This document shows, in pieces, positions 1 to 5,507 of a stretch of DNA of 5,507 nt. How positions within the stretch are numbered: the stretch's first letter is position 1; every line of letters starts with the position of its first letter. The DNA is taken from positions 1-5,507 of the forward strand of contig JAFECV010000167.1 in the NCBI GenBank assembly GCA_018241985.1, in the 5' to 3' direction. The notes beneath the pieces are model-generated. The model was not told where the DNA came from and made no database searches. It saw nothing but the letters and a program-made list of their open reading frames with translations. The DNA is from Pseudomonadota bacterium (GTDB taxonomy: Bacteria > Pseudomonadota > Gammaproteobacteria > Burkholderiales > Burkholderiaceae_C). A program made the position numbers and the translations under genes.

Positions 1-367
1 CCACCATGGCACGCGCCGCAAACAACTGGCCGAAATTGGCCGTGAACATGCACGAGATGGTGGCCAGGCTCCATACGGTGGACATGACAACGATGCTCTT
101 CACACGGCTCATGCGGTCTGCCAGCAGCGCCACCGGTATGCCGCCCACTGCCACCACGACGGAAATGATGGACACCAGGGAGCCCAGTTCCTTGTCGCTC
201 AGGCCCCATTCGGCCTTGATATGGGGGAACAGCGAGACGATGACCTGCCGGTCGATGTAATCGAACAGCATCAGCCCGAAGGTCATGGCAAAGGCAAACC
301 AGGCTTGCCGCTTGCTTATCAGGTAATCGTCGCTGCCGGCCTCGAGGCCGTCGGGTATTACGTTCAT
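1..367 (-). CDS. MFS transporter, N-terminal third (gene continues past left edge)
   Basis: Inner-membrane secondary transporter of the major facilitator superfamily, probably importing an organic acid by proton symport. The 122 visible residues begin MNVIPDGLEAGSDDYL. A hydrophobic helix at about 21-47 contains the D-Y-I-D-R-Q sequence (36-41) common at the end of helix 1 in bacterial organic-acid MFS proteins. A second helix spans about 59-82, then a motif-A loop, LLADRMSRVK (81-90), and a third helix at about 92-110. Motif A normally starts with Gly, but here that position is Ala80. The ATG is supported by AGGAGA five bases upstream. About two thirds of a usual 400-450 aa protein is missing. 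The gene is last in the series and is separated from the ligase by a probable terminator. Three Ile codons are ATA, unusual in such GC-rich surroundings. The substrate is not identifiable; a link to the upstream acid-degradation genes is inferred from position. Confidence 0.9.
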   Translation of the reverse strand, partial: MNVIPDGLEAGSDDYLISKRQAWFAFAMTFGLMLFDYIDRQVIVSLFPHIKAEWGLSDKELGSLVSIISVVVAVGGIPVALLADRMSRVKSIVVMSTVWSLATISCMFTANFGQLFAARAMV

Positions 368-372
368 GCTTG

Positions 373-378
373 TCTCCT
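373..378 (-). promoter_or_regulatory. Ribosome binding site of the MFS gene
   Basis: AGGAGA on the minus strand, five bases before the ATG at 367-365. It is a strong Shine-Dalgarno match and fixes the MFS start. It lies downstream of the probable terminator, so the MFS message must come from read-through or from a promoter not recognised here. Confidence 0.75.
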
Positions 379-390
379 ATGTGTTGTCAA

Positions 391-433
391 CTAAAAAATA
401 CCGGCCGCGGTCCTGACACATGCCCCCGCGGCC
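391..433 (-). terminator. Intrinsic terminator or attenuator between the CoA ligase and MFS genes
   Basis: On the minus strand, GGCCGCGG (433-426) is followed by a 15-nt loop and its exact complement CCGCGGCC (410-403), giving an 8-bp all-GC stem. Two G, then TA and six T (398-393), follow. Stem plus T-tract is the layout of a Rho-independent terminator. It begins 13 bases after the ligase stop codon and ends about 25 bases before the MFS start. The 15-nt loop is longer than usual, and two G separate the stem from the T-rich stretch, so termination may be partial. In that case it would act as an attenuator that lowers transporter expression relative to the enzymes. Folding energy was not computed. 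Confidence 0.7.
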
Positions 434-446
434 AACGGGCGATAAC

Positions 447-2144
447 TCACCGCTGGATCTCGTTGGACTCGAGGTCGGAGCGGCGGCCCTCCGCATCCTG
501 CAGTTCGCGCCACATCACCTTGCCCGAGCCCGACTTCGGCAGCGCAGCAACGAACTTCACGATCCGCGGTGCCTTGTACACCGCCATATGCTGGTGGCAC
601 CAGGCGGCGATCTCTTCTTCCGTGGCAGCATGGCCCTCGCGCAGCACGACGAGTGCCTTTACCGTTTCGCCGCGCTTTTCGTCGCGGGCGGCGATCACGC
701 AGGCTTCCTGGATCGCCGGATGCCGGTACATCAGCGCCTCGACTTCGGCCGGCCAGACCTTGTAGCCCGACGCGTTGATCATGCGTTTCAGCCGATCGGT
801 CATGAAGAAGTAGCCGTCGGCGTCGACCCTCGCAAGGTCGCCGGTGCGCAGGAAGCGTTTGCCGCCGATCTCGACGAACGCGGCGGCAGTGGCCTCGGGG
901 TTGTTCCAATAACCCCGCATCACCTGCGGGCCGTGCACGACGATCTCGCCGCTCTCGCCCTGCGGAAGTTCGTGCAGCGTGTCGGGATCGACGATGCGCG
1001 CGTCGACGTCGAACACCGGGATGCCCAGGCACTGCGGCTTGGCGCGCTGCGGCGGGTTGAGGTGAGTCGCGGCCATCGTCTCGGACATGCCGTAGCCTTC
1101 GACGTAGTCCAGCCCGACGAGTTCCTTCAGCCGCCGCGCCACCGCTTCGGGCATCGCGGCGCCGCCGCCGCGGGTGACCTGCAGGCTCGACAGGTCGTGC
1201 TTCGCGAGGTCCGGGTTGGCCAGGAAGTCGACCATCATCGCGGTGATCGACTGCCAGGTGTCGACGCGGTATCGCTCGATGCAGCGCACGGCGACGTCGC
1301 GGTCCCAGCGCGCGAGCACGACCACCGTCGCGCCGGCGTACAGCGGGCCGTTCATGCTGCCGGACATGCCGGTCACGTGGAAGAACGGCAGCGGCGACAG
1401 GTACACCGAGTCCTGGCTGCGCCCGAACCAGACGACGCCGCCCACGAGCGTGCTCATCACGCTGCGGTGCGTGTGCACGCAGCCCTTCGGCGCGCCGGTC
1501 GTTCCCGACGTGTACGGCATCACGCAGGGGTCGTCGGGCCCGGCGGTGAGCGGGCCCGGTGCGTGGCCTGCGGCGCGCGCGTCGGTCCACGCGACGACGC
1601 CGGGCGTGGCCGGCACGTTGCGCGGCGCGGCAACGAAGTCGGGCACGCGCAGGTCGGTGGGCCGTGTCAGGTGGTCGCTGTAGGTCGCGACGATCAGGTG
1701 CTGCAGGCCGCGGTCGCCGTGCTCGCGGTGCAGCGGCAGCATCTGCTCGAGCAGATCCTGCGCGACGAAGGCTGTCGTCGCGCCGGTGTCGTCGACGTAG
1801 TGGCGCAGCTCGTCGCTGCGGTTCATCGGGTTGACCGGAACAACGACCGCGTTCGCGCGCAGGATCGCGTAGAACGCGAGCACCCATTGCGGGCTGTTCT
1901 GCATGTCCAGCAGCACGCGGTCGCCGGCCTTGACGCCGCAGACATGCTGCAAGTAGCCGGCCAGCGCTTCGGCCTCGGCCTTGAAGCCTGCGAAGGTCAG
2001 CACGCTGTCGTAGAAGACGATGAACGGCTTGTCCGGATAGCGCGCCGCCGACACTTCGGCGTTGTGGAAGACGTTGGTGCGCGGCAGCGTCAGCCGGTGC
2101 GCTGTCCGCGGCGGCCAGTGCCGAAAGTGCGCCGCGTCGGTCAT
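447..2144 (-). CDS. Acyl-CoA ligase (AMP-forming, ANL superfamily)
   Basis: Cytoplasmic enzyme that activates a carboxylic acid with ATP to an acyl-adenylate and then transfers it to CoA. It has 565 aa, normal for the family. The P-loop motif [10 protein letters not shown] is at residues 212-221, the A5 motif GYGMSET at 350-356, the adenylate-binding TGD at 434-436, and the hinge/A8 region [20 protein letters not shown] at 450-469. The catalytic lysine of motif A10 is Lys542 in LPKSGSGK (535-542). All catalytic motifs are present, so the enzyme should be active. The start is the ATG overlapping the gcdH stop as ATGA. No good Shine-Dalgarno sequence precedes it, so translation is probably coupled to gcdH. 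The frame stays open far upstream inside gcdH, but there it encodes only gcdH shadow sequence. The family is usually labelled long-chain fatty acid-CoA ligase, but chain length cannot be read from motifs; a dicarboxylic or aromatic acid is equally possible. Confidence 0.93.
   Translation of the reverse strand: MTDAAHFRHWPPRTAHRLTLPRTNVFHNAEVSAARYPDKPFIVFYDSVLTFAGFKAEAEALAGYLQHVCGVKAGDRVLLDMQNSPQWVLAFYAILRANAVVVPVNPMNRSDELRHYVDDTGATTAFVAQDLLEQMLPLHREHGDRGLQHLIVATYSDHLTRPTDLRVPDFVAAPRNVPATPGVVAWTDARAAGHAPGPLTAGPDDPCVMPYTSGTTGAPKGCVHTHRSVMSTLVGGVVWFGRSQDSVYLSPLPFFHVTGMSGSMNGPLYAGATVVVLARWDRDVAVRCIERYRVDTWQSITAMMVDFLANPDLAKHDLSSLQVTRGGGAAMPEAVARRLKELVGLDYVEGYGMSETMAATHLNPPQRAKPQCLGIPVFDVDARIVDPDTLHELPQGESGEIVVHGPQVMRGYWNNPEATAAAFVEIGGKRFLRTGDLARVDADGYFFMTDRLKRMINASGYKVWPAEVEALMYRHPAIQEACVIAARDEKRGETVKALVVLREGHAATEEEIAAWCHQHMAVYKAPRIVKFVAALPKSGSGKVMWRELQDAEGRRSDLESNEIQR
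2141..2144 (-). other. ATGA start/stop overlap coupling gcdH to the CoA ligase
   Basis: The gcdH TGA stop (2143-2141) and the ligase ATG (2144-2142) share two bases. This 4-bp overlap is typical of translational coupling by terminating and reinitiating ribosomes. The 20 bases before the ATG hold no AGGAG-like sequence, which makes coupling the likely route of initiation. Confidence 0.85.
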
Positions 2145-3334
2145 GACGCGAACGCCGCGATCCCGGTGATGGCGCGCCCGAGGATGAGCGCGTGGATGTC
2201 GTGCGTGCCCTCGTAGGTGTTGACCACCTCCAGGTTCACCAGGTGGCGGGCAATCCCGAATTCGTCGCTGATGCCGTTGCCCCCGAGCATGTCGCGCGCC
2301 GTGCGGGCAATCTCGAGCGCCTTGCCGCAGCTGTTGCGCTTGACGATGGAGGTGAGTTCCACTGCGGCAGCTCCTTCGTCCTTCATCCTCCCCAGTCGCA
2401 GGCACCCCTGCAGCCCGAGCGCGATCTCGGTGAGCATGTCGGCGAGCTTCTTCTGGATGAGTTGATTGGCCGCCAGGGGGCGGCCGAACTGTTTGCGGTC
2501 CATCACGTACTGGCGGGCACGCTGGTAGCAGTCTTCGGCCGCCCCGAGGGCGCCCCAGGCGATGCCGTAGCGGGCGCTGTTGAGACAGGTGAAGGGGCCT
2601 TTCAAGCCCCGAACCTCGGGGAAGGCGTTCTCTTCGGGGCAGAAGACTTCGTCCATGACGACTTCGCCGGTGATGCTGGCGCGAAGACCGACCTTGCCGT
2701 GGATGGCGGGGGCGGAGAGGCCCTTGGTGCCTTTCTCCAGCACGAAGCCGCGGATCTGCCCTTCGTCGTCCTTGGCCCAGACGACGAAGACGTCGGCGAT
2801 CGGGCTGTTGCTGATCCACATCTTGCTGCCGGAGAGGGAGTAGCCGCCACTCACCTTCCTGGCGCGGGTGATCATGCTGCCCGGGTCGGAGCCGTGGTTG
2901 GGTTCGGTCAGGCCGAAGCAGCCGATCCACTCTCCCGTAGCCAGCTTGGGGAGGTATTTTTGTTTGGTCGCTTCGGTGCCGAATGAGTGGATCGGGACCA
3001 TGACGAGGGAGGATTGCACGCTCATCATGGAGCGGTAGCCCGAGTCGACGCGTTCGACTTCGCGGGCGATGAGGCCGTAGCTGACGTAGTTGAGACCGGC
3101 GCCGCCGTACTGTTCGGGGATGGTGGGGCCCAGGAGGCCGAGCTCGCCCATCTCGCGGAAGATGGCGGGGTCGGTGCTCTCCTCGCGGAAGGCCTCTTGC
3201 ACGCGGGGGAGCAATCTCTCCTGGCAGTAGGCGGCAGCGGCGTCTTGCACGGCGCGTTCGTCAGCGGTGAGCTGGGCGCTGAGGAGAAATGGGTCTTGCC
3301 AGGAGAAGGGGGATTTGGATTTGGGGTGGGACAT
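2141..3334 (-). CDS. gcdH: Glutaryl-CoA dehydrogenase
   Basis: FAD enzyme that oxidises and decarboxylates glutaryl-CoA to crotonyl-CoA, the key step in lysine, tryptophan, glutarate and some aromatic degradation routes. It has 397 aa, close to the usual 395. Typical GcdH sequences are seen: [18 protein letters not shown] (66-83), the [14 protein letters not shown] stretch (96-109), the FAD/substrate segment [14 protein letters not shown] (140-153), [17 protein letters not shown] (280-296) and the catalytic base Glu375 in [15 protein letters not shown] (374-388). Arg101-Ser102 match the Arg94/Ser95 pair that binds the distal carboxylate in human GCDH, so glutaryl-CoA is the likely substrate. 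The ATG is preceded by GGAG with a five-base gap. The gene starts 35 bp after the other dehydrogenase and overlaps the ligase by 4 bp, so all three are probably one transcript. Leu and Pro codons favour CTC and CCC, unlike the flanking genes. Close dicarboxylyl-CoA dehydrogenases are an alternative, but the family match is strong. Confidence 0.94.
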   Translation of the reverse strand: MSHPKSKSPFSWQDPFLLSAQLTADERAVQDAAAAYCQERLLPRVQEAFREESTDPAIFREMGELGLLGPTIPEQYGGAGLNYVSYGLIAREVERVDSGYRSMMSVQSSLVMVPIHSFGTEATKQKYLPKLATGEWIGCFGLTEPNHGSDPGSMITRARKVSGGYSLSGSKMWISNSPIADVFVVWAKDDEGQIRGFVLEKGTKGLSAPAIHGKVGLRASITGEVVMDEVFCPEENAFPEVRGLKGPFTCLNSARYGIAWGALGAAEDCYQRARQYVMDRKQFGRPLAANQLIQKKLADMLTEIALGLQGCLRLGRMKDEGAAAVELTSIVKRNSCGKALEIARTARDMLGGNGISDEFGIARHLVNLEVVNTYEGTHDIHALILGRAITGIAAFAS

Positions 3335-3339
3335 GGGGG

Positions 3340-3343
3340 CTCC
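3340..3343 (-). promoter_or_regulatory. Ribosome binding site of gcdH
   Basis: GGAG on the minus strand, five bases before the ATG at 3334-3332. It supports MSHPKSKS as the true N-terminus rather than any start further upstream in the same open frame, which overlaps the preceding dehydrogenase gene. Confidence 0.65.
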
Positions 3344-3369
3344 GGACAGGGAGGGGTCGATGGGGGTGG

Positions 3370-4533
3370 TCAGTCTCGGCCCATCAATTCGCGGCCGATG
3401 ATGAGCTGCTGGATTTGCGTCGTGCCCTCGTACAGGCGCAGAAGGCGCACATCGCGGTAGAAGCGCTCGACTGGAAATTCGTTGATGTAGCCCGAGCCGC
3501 CATGCACCTGCACGCCGCGGTCGGCGACGCGGCCCACCATCTCGGTGCAGAAGAGCTTGCAGCACGACGCGCGCATGCTCACGTCCGGGTCGCTGACCGA
3601 CGGCGACAGCTTCGCGTCGTAGCGCAGCGCGCAGTCCTGCACCATGCTCCAGCCGGCATACAGTTCGGCCTGGCTGTCGGCGAGCAGCGCCTGGATCAAT
3701 TGGAAATCGCCGATGCGCTTGCCGAACTGCCTGCGCTCGCGTGCATAGGCCACCGTGTCGTTCAGGATGCGCTGCGCCATGCCGCAAGCGACCGCCGATA
3801 TATGCAGCCGGCCGCGGTCGAGTACCTTCATCGCGGTCTTGAAGCCCTGGCCAGGCTCGCCGCCGATGATGTTGGCCGCCGGCACCCGCACGTTGTCGAG
3901 GATGACGTCGCAGGTCTTCGTGCCGCGCTGCCCCATCTTCTTGTCGGGCTTGCCCAGGCTCAGGCCCGGCAAGCCGGCGGGAACGATGAACGACGAAATC
4001 CCGCTCGCGCCGGATCCGCCGGTGCGAGCCATCAGCGTGAAGGCACCCGCGCGCGGCGCGTTGGTGATGAAGCGCTTGCTGCCGCTGAGGACGTAGTCGT
4101 CGCCGACGCGTTCGGCGCGCGTCTTGATCGCGGCGGAGTCCGAACCGGCATCGGGTTCGGTCAGCGCGAACGACATGATCAGCTCGCCCGATGCGACGCG
4201 GGGCAGCCAGTCGCGCTTTTGCGCCTCGGTGCCGTCCATCAGGATGCCCTGCGAGCCGATGCCGACGTTGGTGCCGAACACCGAGCGAAACGCCAGCGCG
4301 GTGTGGCCGACCTCGTACGCGACGCGGCATTCCTGGTTCATCGACAGGCCGATGCCGCCGTAGGCCTCGGGAATCGACAGCCCGAACAGCCCCATTTCCT
4401 TCATGTCGTCGACGATTTCGGCCGGCACCTCGTCGTGCTCCTCGACCAGGTCTTCGGCCGGCACCAGCCGTTCGCGCACGAAGCGCTGCACGCTGGCGAG
4501 CAGCAGTTCGAAGGACTCGTTATCGATAGCCAT
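3370..4533 (-). CDS. Acyl-CoA dehydrogenase, possibly for a dicarboxylyl-CoA
   Basis: FAD-dependent alpha,beta-dehydrogenase of the acyl-CoA dehydrogenase superfamily, passing electrons to electron-transfer flavoprotein. It has 387 aa, normal for the family. Visible are the N-terminal helical domain with [17 protein letters not shown] (48-64), the flavin/substrate segment [14 protein letters not shown] (121-134), FITNAP (155-160), [15 protein letters not shown] (267-281), the [16 protein letters not shown] stretch (342-357) and the catalytic Glu369 in LYEGTTQIQ (367-375). Arg83-Ser84 fall exactly 20 residues before the GTE sequence, as Arg101-Ser102 do in the adjacent GcdH, hinting at an omega-carboxylated substrate. 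The ATG at 4533 is chosen over the TTG at 4539 because AGGAAG lies seven bases before the ATG but only one base before the TTG. The gene lies between the BKACE gene (42 bp gap) and gcdH (35 bp gap). It is clearly not a gcdH duplicate. The substrate is unknown. Confidence 0.93.
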   Translation of the reverse strand: MAIDNESFELLLASVQRFVRERLVPAEDLVEEHDEVPAEIVDDMKEMGLFGLSIPEAYGGIGLSMNQECRVAYEVGHTALAFRSVFGTNVGIGSQGILMDGTEAQKRDWLPRVASGELIMSFALTEPDAGSDSAAIKTRAERVGDDYVLSGSKRFITNAPRAGAFTLMARTGGSGASGISSFIVPAGLPGLSLGKPDKKMGQRGTKTCDVILDNVRVPAANIIGGEPGQGFKTAMKVLDRGRLHISAVACGMAQRILNDTVAYARERRQFGKRIGDFQLIQALLADSQAELYAGWSMVQDCALRYDAKLSPSVSDPDVSMRASCCKLFCTEMVGRVADRGVQVHGGSGYINEFPVERFYRDVRLLRLYEGTTQIQQLIIGRELMGRD

Positions 4534-4540
4534 GCACAAG

Positions 4541-4546
4541 CTTCCT
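4541..4546 (-). promoter_or_regulatory. Ribosome binding site deciding the acyl-CoA dehydrogenase start
   Basis: AGGAAG on the minus strand lies seven bases before the ATG at 4533-4531 and only one base before an alternative in-frame TTG at 4539-4537. The spacing favours the ATG, giving a protein beginning MAIDNESF. Confidence 0.7.
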
Positions 4547-4575
4547 CTCGTCTCTGCGCATCGTTCGAGCGCCGC

Positions 4576-5507
4576 TCACTGCGACTTGCGCAGGTAGCCC
4601 TGGTTGCCGCCGTTGCGGTTCGGCGCGAAGCCCGCTGCCTGCAGCGTTTCCTCGACCGAGTCGTAGAACACGCCGATCTTGCAGATCTCGCGCGCCTGTT
4701 TCGCCGTCGCGATGTCGCGGCCGAATTCCTGCGAGATGCGCACCAGCTGCTCGATCTGCTTGACCGAGCTTTGCCTCGCGGTGCGCCGCTGGTTCCAGAT
4801 ACCGTCCTCGGTGCCGCAACGCACGTGCAGACCCATCGCGATGCCCATCATGTTGACCGGCAGCACGTTGCGCACGTTGCTCTCGACGGTGACCACCGCA
4901 CCGTCGGGCACGCCGCGCATGAAGTTGCCCAGGCTGTAGATATTCGGCGTGTCCATGCCGCCACCGATGGCGACCCAGTTCATGAACAAGGGGCCCTTGT
5001 AGAACCCGCGGCGCATCAGCCGCTCGACCGACTCGAAGCTGTTGGTGTTGTAGCACTGGAACGCGCTCTGGATGCCCTTGGCGCTGAGGCGGCGCACATG
5101 CTCTTCGACCCACAGAGGATTCGCCGGCACGATCATGTCCTTGTAGGTGTCGAAGAGCCCTTGGTTCTCGCGCGACGTGCCTTTGAAATCGGCGTCTTCG
5201 GCGTGGTCGGTGACGTTCATCTGCGAGGTGTTGACCGTCACCGTCACCTGGTCCGGCACGGGGTCGAGTTCGGCCAGCATGTGACGCGTGTCGTCACTGA
5301 GCCACTTGGCGGCCTGGCCTTCGCTTTCAGGCGCGAAGGAGATCGAGCCGCCGACCTGGATGATCATCTGGGGCACCGCCTTGCGCACGCCGGCGATCAG
5401 CTCGTTGAATTTCGACAGGCGCTTTGACCCCTTGCCGTCCAGCTCGCGCACGTGCAGGTGCAGCACGGTGGCGCCGGCGTTGTAGCAATCGACCGCCTTC
5501 TGGATCT
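4576..5507 (-). CDS. BKACE / DUF849 beta-keto acid cleavage enzyme (N-terminus beyond right edge)
   Basis: Zn-dependent TIM-barrel enzyme of the family founded by 3-keto-5-aminohexanoate cleavage enzyme (Kce). It condenses a beta-keto acid with acetyl-CoA and releases acetoacetate plus a new acyl-CoA. The frame is open to the window edge, so the start is not visible. About 310 residues remain; the first 30-40 are probably missing. The metal-binding H-x-H is seen in VLHLHVRE (His codons 5460-5458 and 5454-5452). The segment HVRCGTEDGIW aligns with the family's HVRVGLEDN: its Arg, the metal-binding Glu (codon 4809-4807) and Asp are kept, but the Asn is Gly. The tail FGRDIATAKQAREI matches the family's C-terminal pattern. 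The expected full length of about 345 aa is longer than the roughly 275 aa of Kce. It is the first visible gene of the series, 42 bp before the acyl-CoA dehydrogenase. The family assignment is firm from motifs; the keto acid is unknown. Confidence 0.88.
   Translation of the reverse strand, partial: IQKAVDCYNAGATVLHLHVRELDGKGSKRLSKFNELIAGVRKAVPQMIIQVGGSISFAPESEGQAAKWLSDDTRHMLAELDPVPDQVTVTVNTSQMNVTDHAEDADFKGTSRENQGLFDTYKDMIVPANPLWVEEHVRRLSAKGIQSAFQCYNTNSFESVERLMRRGFYKGPLFMNWVAIGGGMDTPNIYSLGNFMRGVPDGAVVTVESNVRNVLPVNMMGIAMGLHVRCGTEDGIWNQRRTARQSSVKQIEQLVRISQEFGRDIATAKQAREICKIGVFYDSVEETLQAAGFAPNRNGGNQGYLRKSQ

Noticed and set aside
385..390. TTGACA on the minus strand as a -35 box for the MFS gene
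   Set aside because: At 17-18 bases spacing the -10 would fall on the MFS start codon and does not resemble TATAAT; the transcript would lack the strong ribosome site.
383..391. Small palindrome GTTG-T-CAAC as a repressor operator
   Set aside because: Only four bases per arm, a single copy, and no recognisable regulator or promoter beside it; expected by chance.
420..2216. 598-codon plus-strand open frame opposite the CoA ligase
   Set aside because: Antisense shadow of the ligase; the protein has no motif and is dominated by residues expected from GC-rich third positions.
2145..2930. Upstream extension of the ligase reading frame by 262 codons
   Set aside because: The extension overlaps gcdH in another frame and reads as low-complexity Arg/Gly/Pro-rich sequence. 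The family N-terminus fits the ATG at 2144.
3335..4330. Upstream extension of the gcdH frame by 332 codons, suggesting a fusion
   Set aside because: It overlaps the other dehydrogenase in a different frame and lacks any domain. The ATG at 3334 has a ribosome site and gives the normal GcdH length.
4537..4539. TTG as an alternative start for the acyl-CoA dehydrogenase
   Set aside because: It is one base from the ribosome site, too close; the ATG two codons later has proper spacing.
3289..5427. 712-codon open frame on the plus strand opposite the BKACE and acyl-CoA dehydrogenase genes
   Set aside because: It runs antisense through two clearly recognised genes and the gap between them. Its composition, rich in Ala, Arg, His, Asp and Val with no recognisable domain, is what high-GC coding DNA gives on the opposite strand.

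Overview
The window is GC-rich and reads as part of a catabolic operon from a betaproteobacterium. Burkholderiales is likely, and a Comamonadaceae-type host is plausible because the glutaryl-CoA dehydrogenase resembles the GcdH proteins of that family. This placement rests on recalled family resemblance, not on a search. All five genes lie on the minus strand, so transcription runs from the right edge to the left edge. No RNA gene, insertion sequence, CRISPR array or long non-coding stretch is visible. Intergenic gaps are 42, 35 and 79 bp, plus one 4-bp overlap.

In transcription order the window holds: (1) a BKACE/DUF849 beta-keto acid cleavage enzyme cut off at its N-terminus by the right edge (4576-5507); (2) an acyl-CoA dehydrogenase of 387 aa (3370-4533); (3) a glutaryl-CoA dehydrogenase, GcdH, of 397 aa (2141-3334); (4) an acyl-CoA ligase of 565 aa whose ATG overlaps the gcdH stop as ATGA (447-2144); (5) a GC-rich hairpin followed by six T, which looks like an intrinsic terminator (about 391-433); and (6) the N-terminal third of an MFS transporter, running off the left edge (1-367).

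The set fits uptake and breakdown of a carboxylic acid, probably a dicarboxylic or keto-dicarboxylic acid. The transporter would import it, the ligase would form the CoA thioester, the dehydrogenases would introduce a double bond (GcdH also decarboxylates glutaryl-CoA to crotonyl-CoA), and the BKACE enzyme would swap acetyl-CoA with a beta-keto acid to give an acyl-CoA and acetoacetate. Both dehydrogenases carry an Arg-Ser pair at the position that binds the distal carboxylate in glutaryl-CoA dehydrogenase, which supports omega-carboxylated substrates. The actual substrate cannot be read from the sequence.

Two signs of mosaic assembly are visible. gcdH prefers CTC and CCC codons where its neighbour prefers CTG and CCG. 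The MFS gene lies beyond a terminator and uses ATA codons. None of the gene families is new; the open questions are the substrate and the combination of genes.
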